Shown: in pieces, positions 22,346 through 36,668 of the stretch | Layout of the letters: every line of letters starts with the position of its first letter | How positions within the stretch are numbered: position 1 is the stretch's first letter | Notes under the pieces: model-generated | What the model saw: only the letters and a program-made list of their open reading frames with translations | What the model was told of the DNA's origin: nothing | The model's database searches: none | Program-made: the position numbers and the translations under genes | Source: Platynereis dumerilii | Taxonomy: Eukaryota; Annelida; Polychaeta; Phyllodocida; Nereididae | Length of the DNA: 64,000 bases | Assembly (NCBI GenBank): GCA_026936325.1 | Contig: JAPTHN010000151.1 | Span: forward strand, 434,001-498,000 | Direction: 5' to 3'

Positions 22346-25279
22346 TAAATGATGATCGTGTATAATGCAGTCCAGATGTATAAATTGTGTTGGTGATCAT
22401 TAAATTTGTTTAATTTTTTTAAGAGAAATGCTAATTTACCTTCCGATGGACTAAAGGCCTAACAATATAATGGAATAGTCAAAGTTAACATATAAATTAA
22501 ATAAAGTGTAACTCTCAACGAGCTTCATGTATTAATAGGAACGCTCCTATAAAAATGAAGGTGCTTATGCCAATGTAAGGTATAATACAGTGTTGTTTTG
22601 TGTTTTGTTTTTGTATCTGATTAGAATTTATAATATCCACCTTAGATCAACTATGTGCTTACAAACAAGGCAATACGAAACAAAAATATCAGAATTTCCT
22701 AAAATGATATAATATCCTCAAGCAGCACGAATTAATATTATATAATGTATCATGTTGCATGATTAGAGATAACTTATATACTTACATGTGATATGTATAT
22801 ACTTCTTTATTTGCTCAATCGTTCAAATTTCATAAAAGTTGGATTAAATGTGGCGAATGCATATCTTTGTGAAGCAACTTGCCATTTTCTTGTTAAAAAA
22901 CAGTCCAACTTTTGAACATATGTTGCATATTCAGTTTAAAATGCAACATTCAAATCAAACGATGTAACATAATGTTTTTAAAGGCAATATTTCAGCTTGC
23001 ATGTTGAGCTGTGTGTATATATTACATCCTTATGTCAATGGAATCCAAGTGTTGTGAATCCGCGATTGAATAGGAAAAAAATACTTCGACTTGAATGAAG
23101 ATCAAAGTGTCTATAAAATTGAGCATCAGTTTCGATAGCATTAAACATGTGTTATTTACAAATAACAATATAATATATAAGTCATACTCATTACTTAGGA
23201 TGAGAATATTATAATTTCACTTATTATGGCTAATAATTGTCCAGTAGCCAATAGAAATGTATCAACCAGCCAAAGGCAATTGACCATGTTAATATGCAAT
23301 GAGCTTATTATTTTAGGCCAAGTGTTTCATACAGGTGAACGACTCAAAGCATATTTTAAAAGCTTATTACCGTATTTCATCAAATAGGAGTTTTGTATCT
23401 CTTATTATCTTTTGATAATAAGAGTATAATAGGTGAATAAAGATGTAAGGAGATATTACCAAATATATATTTCAAATTTGGATGAATGATTTTGAAGTAA
23501 ATGTATCTCTGAACTGCTTGAAGTGCACGTAAGAACACAAGTCTTTTCACTAAGATATTTTAAAGTAAAGAGAAAGTAATGTGGATTTGAAAGTCACGTG
23601 GTGCAGCTTATACGGTTCAATATATGTTCCAGGTTGATTTATAGGGAATGATTATAAGTTGAAATTTTCACTGAGAAAGAGATAAGAGCAGCTGTGCTCC
23701 TAAAAATGGAAAACGAACGGGTCACTGGAGTGGTTGGATACTAGGTAGTCTGGTGGCAGAATGAGATTTTTGGTGGAACCTCGTTGTGAGATATAACGGA
23801 TGTTTTACTGTTTGGGATGGTGGATAAAACCTCCCTGAAGCTATTTCAGCTGGTGCCTTGACCACACTCTTGGGCAATTTTTTAATGAGCAGAATTCAAA
23901 ATGGCCAACATCACCGAGATGAGGTTCACCGGAGTTTCACAAGACTATAGAGCTTTTAAGTCCTGCACTGGTGATAAGTTGTGCATTCTTGACAAAGGAA
24001 GAAACATCAGTCTACCATGGGTGACCTGGCAACGATTGAACCAAGGTCACAGAGATTAGAAGCCAATCATATTATTATTCTAAGCCCAGGCCTGAAAACT
24101 TGAAGGGGAGAAAAGGGAGAAAAAGTCACTGCCATGTTCTAAATTAATTTTCCCTCGGGTGAAGATGGTTGTTTATAAAATCAATATTTCTTTTTTCCAC
24201 CATGATTTCGACTCTTTAGTGAAATTACATAACATAAACTTGGAACATTTTTATGTGTAAAATGCAGCACATTCCATTATGTGATTTTTCTTTTTATGTG
24301 CCAGAAAGAAATGACTATTTCTATCATATCTATGAAATATATTAATTCCCATAGAGAGGACCCCAAGTCGCACCTTACCTGAATATTTCTGGTATTACAC
24401 CAGGAGCAGCATAATTTATGGCATGTCCCCACAAGATTTTTTCTTCCGTTGTGCTTAAATTGTGAAAAATCCTGTCTTGCTCTCTTGCGATGCACCAAAG
24501 GAGTAGCACCACATATTCATATTTGCTGACCCACTTCTGTAGATGAGGAGTTCCTTACTCTGCATACAGTCAAGGCCTTTTTTCAAACAAATGACATTGT
24601 ATGTTTTGGAGTGATACATCATACATTTGTCTTGATATGGAGTCACACAAGGGGCAAACTCCTTCCTATTGGTGCTTTGTTATGCAATCTGGACACAGAC
24701 ACATTTCAGCGTGATGAATCTAGTGGCACTCATGAGGCAAGAGCAGGACTGGCCAAGGTCTCCTCAGAGTGACCAGTCCAATGTTTGACTTGCAAAAAGC
24801 ACTTCTGCATTCAAGGCAAACCATCGGGCTACAAAAGAATATCACTTTTCATTCAAGTGTCTTAAGGACTCTTTTATTATCCTTTTTATATCTGTATACT
24901 TTCTTTATTACTATTCACAGGGAATTAACTGTAACATTATTTTATCACAAAGAAGTGGACCAAACATTTCAATGAAGTGGCTTTACCTCCTCTATTTTTG
25001 ACATGATACGTAAAAAAAAATTGTATGGTTGACATTAATGAGATGTGTTGCATTCTGGGCTCTGGACGAAATTCCCTTCAAACATGGTTGCCAAGGCTGG
25101 AAATCACGCCGAGGTCCAGTAATTGGACACCCTCAAAATATAATAGAAATGAGGAAACTGGAAAAATAGTTCCTCCTACAGTATTCCACCGTTTACTGAA
25201 CCATCAATCTAAATAGGCATGTTTAAGACAGAATGATATGAAGATTTCAATTAGAATCCAATGTGTCACTTCCATTGTA
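22346..25279. other. No gene recognised
   Basis: This is AT-rich intergenic sequence. TATA-like stretches (TTTATACAT, ATTATACAC on the minus strand) lie just upstream of the LicD start, around 22360-22385, but nothing distinguishes them from background. Minus-strand frames at 24277-24646 (one contains SANMNMWCYSFGASQ) are suggestive of decayed coding sequence, but I could not place them in a family. Confidence 0.4.
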
Positions 25280-27700
25280 AAATTGTATTTAATTTACCTG
25301 TTTAAGATATTTCATTGATTGGTTTGATAACGATGTTAATGCATTATCCAATTTCAAATCAAATGCATTTCCGTAATCTTATTTGCTGACTTGCATCTTT
25401 AAGGCAGATTGCGTTGCATTTCTCTGGCTCATCACATTTTAATTTTGGCACTTGAAAGCCTTTTTCCAAAGAGTGACGTGATGCTGGTTAACATGAATCC
25501 ATGGCATGACAAAGGCATTATTGTTTAAGGACAGCATCTCACCAAACGTCTGTCCGCAAGGAAATGTTTCTTTTGGTGCCTCTTAAAATGCCTGGGCAAC
25601 TCCTAAAGCCTTTGAAGTTATTTAATAATGTGAACTGGCTGGGTGGTCTCCCTGTCTCGTCTGGTCTCCTCGGTTAAAAATGCATTTCCTTAGTTTACAA
25701 TAACTTTAAAAAAAAAAAAACATGGTTAAGATATGATAGCTATATCTATTTTGTGCAGAACTGGTTATTCAATCTGACCTCTGCATTCCATCCCTTTTGA
25801 AAATATAGTTGTTCTGTGGAAAAAAATATCATGGGTTATAGAATTCCGCTCTGTCATGTTTTGTGTTGCATTATTTATATAGGCAGATAGAAATGCATTT
25901 GCTGTAAAAGAGGAAAAATTTCATTCTGCATCCCAAGGTTGATCAGCCACTAACTGCTTAAGTGTGCTTCAGTTACATGAAATGGATCTTGAAGTGTATG
26001 CTCCTCAGCGCCCGAGAGAATACATGTGGAACAAGGTAAGGAAATTTTATCAATTTTATTAAATTTAGATTTTCCAAATGAAAAAGTGTAACAAAGCGCA
26101 CAGTTAATCTAATGCTTGATATTGATAAAAACTGTGTGACAAAATTTTAGCATCGACAACTTTTGACAATCATTGGCAGAGAATTAGGTCCAATGGTTGG
26201 TGCCTATATAGCATATATATTGACAACTCAAGGAACATCTTTGCCAATTAGCCAGCTGTAGTTAGCAGGGTTGGGGCGATTAAATTATTTTTTTAATCGA
26301 TTAGATTAAATGGACACTTTGCTTGATTAGATTAGATTAGATTAAGCCCATTTTACAATCTTAATCAATTAAATCAGATTAAACACAATATTTAATCAGA
26401 TTAAATTTGATTAAATTTGATTAAAATAAAGAAAAGTAATTTAGGCCTAGTATTGTGCAAAAATTCTCATCATGTTGTTCAAATATATTCTGAATGAACG
26501 ACTAATTTGCTATAAGCATAAGTCTCAGCTTAATTTAAAGAAACAATTTCTACAGATTTTACCAGAATTCATATCATATATCTGAAAAGTAGGCCTATTT
26601 AACAGCTGTTCTATATGAAATTAGTCCACAACCTCTCAGCTGAGCCGTGCATTGCCCAAAATGTAAACGGCACTCTATATTGGAGTTTTCTTCTTCTTTT
26701 TTTTTTTTGGAAAAATTTAAAATTGGTTTCTTATTCAGAAAATGTTCATATATTCTTTACCACATAATTAGAGGCTTGCTTATGCATGGTAATAAAATGT
26801 ACACCAGTAATACAAACATGATATTGAGCAAAAAATGCAATAATTTCCCAATTTCTTTATCACTTTATCAATGTTTATTCAATGTTTCAATTATCTTATT
26901 TGATAGAAATAATTATGTTCTCCTTGTGAAGTATTTGATTTTTCCATTTACCCAGCCACTTATAAAACCTAATTGTTGTACCATTTCCCATTCCCTCAAG
27001 ATTGGTATCTTATAATTTATGTATAGCATAAGACAAGATTGGGGCATTGCCATCACTTGCCCATTGTGCTTCAGTATTGTCTCTGTGTGTTCCATCCAGT
27101 TTTGTGAGATAAGGGTAATGAATACCGTAATGATCTTATATAATCATGGAACTGATAGCAGTGATAGGCCTAGCTACTAATTGGTAAAGGCACACATGCG
27201 TCTTTGAATGATGTGTCACTTAACAATGCCTCTGAAGTTTGAATTCCATACTCCACACTTATTTGATATTTCTATATTTTACACACATCATTTCACTTGG
27301 TATCATTACTTTACTTACCAATGAAACATCCAACCATTGGTCACAATCATACAGTTGATGTTCATACTTAATTAAATTGAATTTTCAATCTGATTAAATG
27401 GTTTAATCTGATTAAATGGTTTAATCTGATTAAATCATTTAATCAACATTTAATCATGATTAAATGCTGATTAAATGGAAAATTAGATTAGATTAGATTA
27501 GATTAGATTAAATGACTTTTAAAATTTTAATCGATTAGATTAGATTAAGTAATCTAATCAAATTTAATCATTTAATCATGATTAAGATTAGATTAGCCCC
27601 AACCCTGGTAGTTAGGCTACAAAATTTTATAAGGGTTGCTGCCAATCAGGTCCAGGCACACATGCATTTTTTGAAGCAGCCTGTGCAGTTCAAATTTGTC
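25280..27700. repeat. Second non-coding segmental duplication, copy 1
   Basis: 25280-26260 aligns in order with about 30200-31460 and 37760-39120. Shared blocks include the GCATCTTTAAGGCAGATT / GCATTTCTCTGGCTCA region, ATTTAAGGACAGCAT-like sequence, and a late CTTCAGTTACATGAAATGGATCTTG block. Copy 1 is interrupted by a hAT element at 26266-27607 and resumes for a short stretch beyond it. Confidence 0.68.
26266..27607. mobile_element. Non-autonomous hAT transposon, 1.34 kb, 8-bp target duplication
   Basis: The ends are CAGGGTTGGGGC at 26266 and GCCCCAACCCTG ending at 27607, a perfect 12-bp TIR. The flanks GTAGTTAG at 26258-26265 and 27608-27615 are a perfect 8-bp target duplication. Both subterminal regions are dominated by TTAATC / GATTA repeats in opposite orientation. 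The only longer inner frame (26647-27015) is AT-rich and unlike a transposase, so the copy needs a transposase from elsewhere. Confidence 0.93.
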
Positions 27701-28448
27701 AGCCATTATCGCTAAAATCATTTATAAGATTATTGCATATATTTCGACAATCATTAACTCAGTCTTTGTGCAATATAGTCAAGTTGCCACTCCTATGTGT
27801 CCCATAGTGAACCTTGCAAGTGTGAGAAGTGTAAGGTTTTATGATTGATTCATCGTCATTAAGGTATATAGAAAAAACTTAGCCTTGTTGCCACTCCGGC
27901 AACTTTGGGCAACACCGGTAATTAGCATAAATCCAAAATGGCCACCGTACGCCCACCGCAACAACAACTTTTTAACTAATTGTCCTAGAATCAAATGCAA
28001 TACCACTTTTCAATACAATTTTGACCCAAGAAGCATGAATTTGGCATCAAAATTACATTATCTGGTCATTTTGCATAAAAAATATCAAGATTACATCAAT
28101 TCAACACAAATTTCCATTAACCAAAAATCGACATCCCTATCATTTTCCAATTTTTACTGATTTTCAACAAAACTTTCTAACATAATGCAATTTTCATTCA
28201 TTTACAATGTAATGAATTAAATTCTACAGTATTTAATATTTAACAGAACAATGGACTCTTCAATGAGAGATGTCATAGTATTTGTATATAATGAAATTCA
28301 CCGACAGTTTAAGTCCGTGCTTCACCAAACTACTCCCACTTGTCATCAGACAACCACTCATGGTGTTCTCTTGCATTTGTTCTTTCTGCCAGAACCCCTT
28401 CTCAATTTTCATCATTTTCTTTTGCTACATTCTTGTATTTTGAAAAGA

Positions 28449-28675
28449 CTGATGCAACAAGTACTGTTTTCACAAGCACAGTAAATAGTACAAGAGAATT
28501 TGTTGCGTTGGGAGCTTCAAGCTGAGGTCTTGCATGCTTTGCCCTAGACTTTACAGCTACAACTTGATGCATGCATAAGATCATTTGAGCCTGGAGGCTG
28601 ACTGACTGTTTGTGGTACTGGCCTGCCATCTTTTATCACCCATACATATTCTGTGACATCCAGTTCTGGAGGAAC
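28449..28675 (-). pseudogene. Remnant of a Cys-rich (CxC-type) C-terminal domain
   Basis: The minus strand from about 28675 reads TEYVWVIKDGRPVPQT, then SCSCKV, GKACKTS and CAC-type cysteines towards 28449, with in-frame stops. The layout 'aromatic-W-x-x-x-D-G-x-P-x-P' followed by clustered CxC cysteines resembles the Cys-rich tail found in large, often transposon-associated invertebrate ORFs. It is a fragment, and the match is from memory of the pattern only. The surrounding 27.7-29.1 kb holds nothing else I recognise. Confidence 0.3.
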
Positions 28676-29099
28676 CAACTGATCAGCTGCTGTCATGTGT
28701 ATTGGTCTTCAGTTGGGAATGCTTGATGTTGCAGTGCAGGAATAGGTTCTCTTCCATTGGTGGAAGAGACTTCAGCTTCAGGAGCCTTCCGGCTTTCTCT
28801 GTGTACAGATGGTATCTCACCTCACTCATAGACATTCTCTTTGGCTGTCCATAGAGCCTGTAGAGTGCACAAATATATTTGTGTCCTTCTGTTTCAGTTC
28901 TTCTGTTGTCACACCTTGCTCTCGTGACTTGTCATGAGAGATTCATGCAATCCTGGATTTTAGACAGAGGTGAAGTGAAAATCGTGAATAAAAGAGTAGT
29001 CAGGAGGTTGTTTGCCCTCATAAGAAGAGACGTTAGCAGCGCACAATGCTCAGGTCATGTCAGCTGGAGTTTAGTTTGAATGTAAGAAGTATTGGATCC

Positions 29100-32000
29100 A
29101 GTCTTAATGCTCCTCCACCCACATGCAATGCTAGAGCTAATTTTGCCTTTGGAGATATATGAGATGAGTGTGTAACATTTTTTGACCAGCCTACTTTTAT
29201 ATGATAAACCAATATCAGTGATGACATATTGTCATTAGATGTTTGAGATTAATTAATGGCCCTGAAGGTCAGTTGCACTACCTTCGTCATTGTCATTATC
29301 AATGGACACAATAACACATTGCAGTCAACCAATACTACGAATATCTAACATAATGGTTCCAGTTTTACTTACGGTAGTACATATAAGATATTTATATCCT
29401 TTTAAAATAACTCCAACCCTGGGTGATATTAATCAGGACTTGACATATTGTGGAATTACCATTGAACCAAGGATTAGATGAAGTTAGTTAATCAGTTTGG
29501 GCTGCATAGTTATGTTAGAAAATAATGAGGTAATTTGGGTGGTAGTCCAATATAGAAGAAAAAACACACAGAAAGTACAAATATTAGTATTTTGGAGGTA
29601 AGGAGTCAAAATATTTCTTCATTCAGTTTAATAGATGTGAAGTCTGATGGAATTGACAAATGAAAGTATAATCAAATAAAATAAATTATAGAACATTGCA
29701 AGTGTGATTCATTTAACCCACATGTGCATACAAATGTGCATTTCAACAATTCTGCATCTATCCTTGTTGTTATTTGATTCACATCCGCAGCACTGCTGAG
29801 AGTCTTCCTCTCATGCTGTAATGATTTGATATTTATTTATTTTAAATCAGGGTGTTGCTGAGATCCATAAAAGCCAGTTGCAATTGATGAAGATTAAAAT
29901 AGGAATATTTTAGTTGTAGACAACTTTGATTCAAAATTCTTTTGAATTACCTTTTGTCTTCACAATTTCTGGTATGCAGCTTTCAGTATATTATGTGCAA
30001 CTCAGGCTTTGGTATTTTCTAAGTGGTTTGTTCCTCTGCAGCTCTTTGCTCAGATTAAATAATAATCACATGATACATACAATTTTGCAGCCTGCATTTG
30101 AAGACCTATTTTATTTGAGTGTTTTTCTTTTAAGTATTTCTTAATTCTTTTAATATTGTTACAAAAGGACATTAAACGCCTCTAGTGACAGTCCTGTTAA
30201 TCAATCGCATGGAAATTTGCATGTTTATGAAATCAAGAAATTCCTTTTGTGTAATAAAGATGTAACTGCATTATTCAATTTCAATTTCCTTCATTTCTTT
30301 ATTTTATTTGCTCACATGCATCTTAAAGGCAGATTAAATCGCATTTCTCTGGCTCACTGGCGATTAAATTTGGATTCGTGAAAGGTATTTTCCACAAACT
30401 GAAGAGGTACAGGCTGCAACCGCATGAAATTGCACAGGCGTTATTTAAGGACAGCATTTCCCCGTGAGGAACAGATTTCTTTTAGTGCCACTTAATGCCT
30501 GGGAAACTTCTGAAGGCTTTGAAGTGGTTTAATAACATGAACAGTGTAGGCGGGTCTCCTTGTAAAATATGACATCCTGATTTATCAACAAATTCTTTCA
30601 GCTTATTGTCCTAACAACGATCTGTGAAAAGAATGTTTTATTTTTATCTCAAATACACAGGGCGATGGGGTTATATTGTTGATTTGATATTCCTTTTCGT
30701 CAGTACGATAAGTGTCGTTTTTCAGATGTACATGTAAGTTGGTCTGAGAATTTGCTTAGATTCTTAGCGACATCGCGAAGTGTCTCTAGGATGCAATCAA
30801 TGTATTCTATCCGTTACATTACAGTCAGAAATAATTCTCTAATTCTCAACACAAGCTCGATATGCCTGCTGCACGAGAATATATCCAATTGCATACATCC
30901 GAATACTAAGAACTTTTGGATAATTTATTTCTACTGATATATACAAATTATTTCAATTTTATGTCAGCTCTGTCATTCTTTTTAGGTTGCATTATTCATA
31001 TCGGCAGCAAGAAAGGCATTTGGAATAAACTCAGCAAGTTTAGGCATCTCTTTTAGTGTGCTTGAATACAAGCTAACATGAATTCGTATTGAAATGACAC
31101 TGCAAAGGCATTCCAAGATTGACACAACCATGGACCGTGTCATAAGGAAATGCTCCTTTCATTTGGCAACTTCAATTAACTGCTTACTGCTTTAGAGTGC
31201 TATGATGACAAGGTATTAATCTTGCAGTGTTTGCTTCCCAGCAATCTGAACCTGTCTGAAAGAATATTTGTGGAACAAATTAATGGTAATTTTTTTCTTT
31301 TTAGAATAATATTGACTTTTGGCAAAGGAAGCGTTACAAAGCTCATGGTCATGTTTGTACATGATTTTGATACAGACTGTCTGACTGTAGCTTAAGGTTT
31401 TCATCAAACAACTCATTATTGACAATCATTTGAAGAGAATACTGTTGTAGCCATTGGCAATTCAAGAATAATCTGTCCTAACTTTCATTTTCATGCCTCA
31501 GCGTGTCATGATGATGTGTGTGGGTTGCTTCCAAGTGCTTTCTGCATTCCGTTTGCTGTAAATCGACTGTCAACATGTCATTTTTTCTGGGATACCATTA
31601 AAAAAATTAGCAATTAGAACTAAAGCGTTAAGCAACATCATTAAACTTTCATTTTTGTTTTTAATGTAGAAACTTAAGTCATATTTATTATGCAACTTAA
31701 TGGTAATCAAAGACCTGGGGAATGTTTTCAATTATCTGCAGATTTCTCTTGTAAGTCTGAAATGACCTCATATAAAATGAATAACGATGGATATGGTCTC
31801 TATTTTAGGTCTCAATAAAAGTTAAAAGGCATCCATTAAAATTTAATATCTTGCTTACAACTCATCAAATAAACTCTTCATACAACTCTTCATAAATGTA
31901 TAGAAAAAGTAACATTGTTTTAGGGAGTCATACATTGCTGTATTGTGGAGCTGTCTTCTGACTCAATGAAAATTGCAAAATTCTGGAATCACAAGACCTC

Positions 32001-34320
32001 TTCATGTTCTAATCATTAGCGAATTTCTAGCACAATTCAAGAATAGGAAACTATCAGAAATGGAAAAGCCTCATCAGAAGTTTTAGAACGTGAGTGTTTC
32101 AACATTACGGTTTTATACACTGCAAAAAATACCCGTTAAATTTTACATTTAAATTAACTGGCAACTTTGTTCCAGGTCTAAAGACTGTAAAAGTACTAAT
32201 AAACCTGAACAGGACAATGAACCGTAAAATGCAGATTGGTACATTTAACTGTAATTTTGCAGATTCAACAAGGTGATATTACGGTATAATGTACATATAC
32301 AAAACAGTTTATTTAAAGTACATTTTACAGTTATATCAACTGTCAAACATAGAATATAAAGAATGCAAGAGCTGTAGAATCTACTGTAAAAATACGGATA
32401 GTATATGTTATTCTTACTTATGCACAAGTGTGCAACAACAGACTAAGCACGTGATTTAACTGTCGCATAGCTGTAGGGATGTACCGAAGCTGGAATAAGC
32501 AGAGAGAGCTACTGACTCCAGGCTCGGCCTTGCTCATCTCTTGCTTGACAGCAGGAAAGTAAGTCCATCAATTATACCCAGCAATTAATTCGCACACATT
32601 TTGGATATTTTCCAAGAGAACCAGGCGTCAAGTTTATCGAAGTATGTTCTATTGATGCAGACTGCGCTTGGGTTATTTTGGTTTTAATGGTGTCAATCTT
32701 TAGATGACATCATGAGACTCACACAAATGTCAATGTCACATATAGATATTACAACTTTTGCATAATGACAACATCTTTAAGATCATATGAATGAGGATGT
32801 TCCCTTACCTTCAGATAAGTTATAAATTAAGTTTGATTAACAACTGTGTAAAGCATATGTTATAGATGGCACCACATGTTCCGTGGTTGAAGTCTATGCA
32901 ATCTCTTGTTTATAGTTCCTAATCTGACCAGGTGTATTGATTGTTTGGCCAATTCAAATGTTTTGTCTGCATATTACAAGTTGCCAGTAAATTAACGGTT
33001 GAAGTAATTGTTCATTTACGTGAACTGAATGTTAAATGACATGTTGCAGTAAATTTATCTTGGAGCCATTTTGTAACTGACAAAGAACTGTAAATTCCCG
33101 GACAAAGTCTGTATTAAAAAAATACTGGTAAAATAACAACAAATTTACTGTTCTTTTAGCCAGAAAAACACGGTCTTTTCTTACAGTGTAATTTTAGCTT
33201 TCCACAAAGAGACATGATCAAGTTTAGAAATTCTGCATTTATCTGTGTTGCACATTGGTACATGAATTGAGAGCATTTCAACAGCTGTGCAGAAATGCAC
33301 TCGAGGATTTCACACTGAAATGAGAGAGCTTTCTCATTTGTAAATGTAGAAAGTTTGTACTAGTGAAACATTTAAATGATCTCATGCCAAATTCCTATGT
33401 TTGCTTGAGGGAGGGATTTGGAGATTGCAGGCCTTATAGAAGAAATAAAATATTCGGTTTTTGAGTCAGAAATTTAATATAAAAAACTCTAATGTGAGTG
33501 TTCCTATTATTCTATAAATAAAACTTTACCCTCATTGTACTAATTCGGAATCTTCTGAATGTTAAATGAAATACTGAGTTTTGTACAATGGGATCTATTA
33601 AAGCTGATGATTGAAGTTATTCTTTCTGTAATCAAAATTGCATTGTTAATAATTTGCCATGATGAAATATCAATGTTATAATATGAATTTTTATCTGAAG
33701 AATGACTTCTGGATGTACACACTACTGACAGCCTATTTATTGACTAATTTAAGTTTTTAATATTTTTGTGCATGGGATTTTATTGTAGTGATCTGCCTCT
33801 AGTAGTTTCATTTATGATTCTACTTTTTTTCAAAGGGAATCAAAATGAAAAGTTCTGTTTGCAACTGATAAACAAAGTCTTTTTCGAAAGAGATTATTAA
33901 AAGAGAAGCCATTATTTGGCTGATCAATTTAATTTGCAGAAAGCCAGAATCTTTGAATGTGCAGGAAATGATTTAAAAGGAAGTGTGATGCATCAGATGG
34001 CTTTACAATGAAAACAAAAATTAGCTGTTTTTAGAATGCAGAAAAAATGACCATAAGCTATGGGTTAGTGTAGCCTCCTGATGACACTGCGTCTGCAGTT
34101 TGCAGCTGGCTTGTAGGTATCTCAGTCACATCCACTTGATGATGTTTACCAGGCCTGCTGGTGTAGTGTTCGAATGTTAAATTGGTCTGTGGTCTGTGGT
34201 ATTGCTGAGATCTATGTGTCATCCAGTTGTAGCACAGGGATATACTTTGCATTTCTCATTCTCATATTGCATTCGATAGCTTTCAGCAAGCAGCATTCAA
34301 GGCCCATGCTAGAGACAAAA
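29100..34320. repeat. Second non-coding segmental duplication, copy 2
   Basis: It runs parallel to 36000-41930. Landmarks are the ATTTTAAATCAGGGTGTTGC block (about 29840 and 36480), AATAATCACATGAT (about 30060 and 37588), a GGCAGATT/TTTCTCTGGCTCA block (about 30330 and 37865), GACATGATCAAGTTT (about 33211 and 39198), and GATGCATCAGATGGCT near 33988 with a close match near 41507. Order and orientation are preserved. No shared open frame was found. Confidence 0.75.
32118..33188. mobile_element. CACTG-ended non-autonomous DNA transposon, TA target duplication
   Basis: The left end is CACTGCAAAAAATACCCGT. The right end, read inward on the other strand, is CACTGTAAGAAAAGACCGT. Flanking TA at 32116-32117 and 33189-33190 gives a 2-bp target duplication. 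The paralogous copy near 39165-39180 (GGTTTTAGAATTTTTGCTTTCC) preserves the empty site, which confirms the boundaries. CACTG ends with a 2-bp duplication point to the CMC (CACTA/Mirage/Chapaev) group. There is no transposase frame in its 1071 bp. Confidence 0.82.
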
Positions 34321-34589
34321 ATTGGGCATGCATTTGTAAATTCACGTTTTAAAAGGCAAGAAACACCGTTTTGACCAGCTTATGTTTTTCAGCAGGGAAA
34401 TTGTAAAAGAAGGCGGAAAATCCAATTGTTGCAGCTTGTTTACAGAGCCATCAATCGAAACTGGGCAGAAGATATGTTTTTGGAACACCGTAGAAATATT
34501 GCTCGGAATGGAGTATGGAAAGAGTTCTCAAGAAAGGTTGTATCAATATCCTGAGGAGATATCATATTGTGCTATTGGACCAAGACTTA

Positions 34590-35571
34590 TAGCGGGGCAG
34601 GTATGTAAAAAAATAGTGCATTTATACATAGAAGCATGAAACTTTGCGCACACTTAAAAAACATCTATACAAACATATTTGGATAGGGAGCCACTTTAGA
34701 TTTAGCTTAGGTGGCTACTGGCAGCCATTTTCCAAAATGGCGGCCAATTCTTCTATTTTAATGCTTTCTGTGCAGTTCCTCCAAATAGAATACATGTAAA
34801 TACTGTTTTTTATTGCTTTTCTAAGTATTTAGTACATTACTATAACATTTTTTGGTAGCCTTGGTCTATTTTCAGTCTTGTTGGAGTCCTTTTTGTCAGA
34901 AATATTGATTCAAACACTGGATTTCGCGGTTACGGATGGTTACTCCAATTCTCAATAAATCTCATAATAAATTACATATTTGAATTTCTTGTAAAAAGAG
35001 CTTTCAAATGAATGGTCGCATCAATGGGTTTTGTAAACTTGGTGCGAAAATGGAAAAAATGAAAATAAAATGATTTTTGAAGATTTTGTTGTTTCTTTAA
35101 TTTTGACAAAGATTTCACAGAAACTATTGATGCGACTATTCATTTGAAAGCTCTTCTTACAAGGAATTCAAATATGTAGTCTGTTTAAAAATTAATTGAG
35201 ATTCCATGAAACAATGGGAAACCGCGAAAATGATACATTTTCTTCAACAGTTCTAACAAAATGGACCCTGACTACCCTAAAATTCGTCAGTTCAATCCAG
35301 AAATCAATTTATAATGTTCTTTAGATCTGTAGAAGGAATAATGAGCACTGTTTCGATACTTTAATACCATAGGCACTTCACAGAAAGCAGGAAAATGAGA
35401 AAATTAGCCGCCATTTTGGAAAATGGCTGCCATGTGTCAACCAGGTCAATTCTGAAGTGGCTCCCTATCTAAATATTTTCTTTAAGACGTTTTTGAAATG
35501 TGTGCCAAATTTCATGCTTCTATGTATAAATGCACTATTTCTCCCCTATTCATGACAAATCTGCCCCGCTA
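34590..35571. mobile_element. Foldback (long-TIR) element of about 980 bp
   Basis: TAGCGGGGCAG at 34590-34600 is mirrored by CTGCCCCGCTA at 35561-35571. Inverted similarity continues inward through AATAGTGCATTTATACATAG / CTATGTATAAATGCACTATT, through CAGCCATTTTCCAAAATGGC on both sides, and through an inner pair near 34925-35040 and 35090-35230. Nearly the whole element is one imperfect palindrome. TTA flanks both ends, so a 3-bp target duplication is possible, which would fit PIF/Harbinger. It has no coding capacity. Confidence 0.8.
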
Positions 35572-36668
35572 TTAATTCTCCTCTGCCTCCATGCAATGCC
35601 AAAGTTTATGCCTGCGAGGAATCGAGGATATATAAGTATGGCTCAACATTTGATCTATCCATTTTCTGAAGTCCTTTCATTTCACAAATACATCCACTTT
35701 TTTAAAAGGCTTTTCAAATTGCTTGAGTTCCGCATAGAAAGATTTTTATATTAAATTGATGCCGTAATTATATACTTGGAATTATTCGTTGGCCCATCAA
35801 TCTTATCTATCCATCCAAACTATATACGTAATCTTTCCAATCTATCTAGTCCATCTATGTAATCTATCTACCTGAGTAGGTATTTTACGTTGCCAGACAG
35901 ATCACGGCTCGATTGCAAGGATATTTTAAAACAATTGTTGAACAGGAAGTAACGCCAGAGCCAAATGCCAAATTCTTAACACTTTTCTATTTAACTTTTT
36001 TAAAAGCGAGATTTGTTGCAGCTGTGTTCTTCTATGGGCAGCCTACTCAAGGATGATATAACAATAATTGGTGATGATATTGTCTTCAGATGCATGAGAT
36101 CCCTTAATGGCGCTGGAGGCTCGGTTTAGCTACCCACATTAATGGAATCATCAATGGACATTAGCACCTGCAGCCGACAATTGATAGAAAGATCAAACGT
36201 TATTGATGATTCTAGTTTTAGATCGCACGTAGCAAATATTTATTTCCTGTAATAACACCATTCAGGGGTGCTATTAATCAATGCTTAGGTGTACAATGTA
36301 GATAGTCTAGAATATTATGATCGGATGGAAATTTTAGTAAGTTATCGAAATATATCTTTCATAATCAGCAAAAGATTTATGCTTTTGTTATGATTAGATC
36401 TAGGGATGCACAGTCGCACATGAGCAGTACCACCGAGGGTCCTCCACGCATGCTGTAAATGATTTAATCCTCATTGATTTTAAATCAGGGTGTTGCTGAA
36501 TGCTGAATGCTAATTGATAGAAGCTGGAATGCATCAGATGAGGATCTAAATATGAAAATCATACTATACATTTAAGCAACTTTTGATCATAATGCTTATG
36601 AGTAACTCTCCGTCTATGATTTAAAGTGTACAGTAGTATGAGTATTACTCTCGTTTTGGTATCTACCC

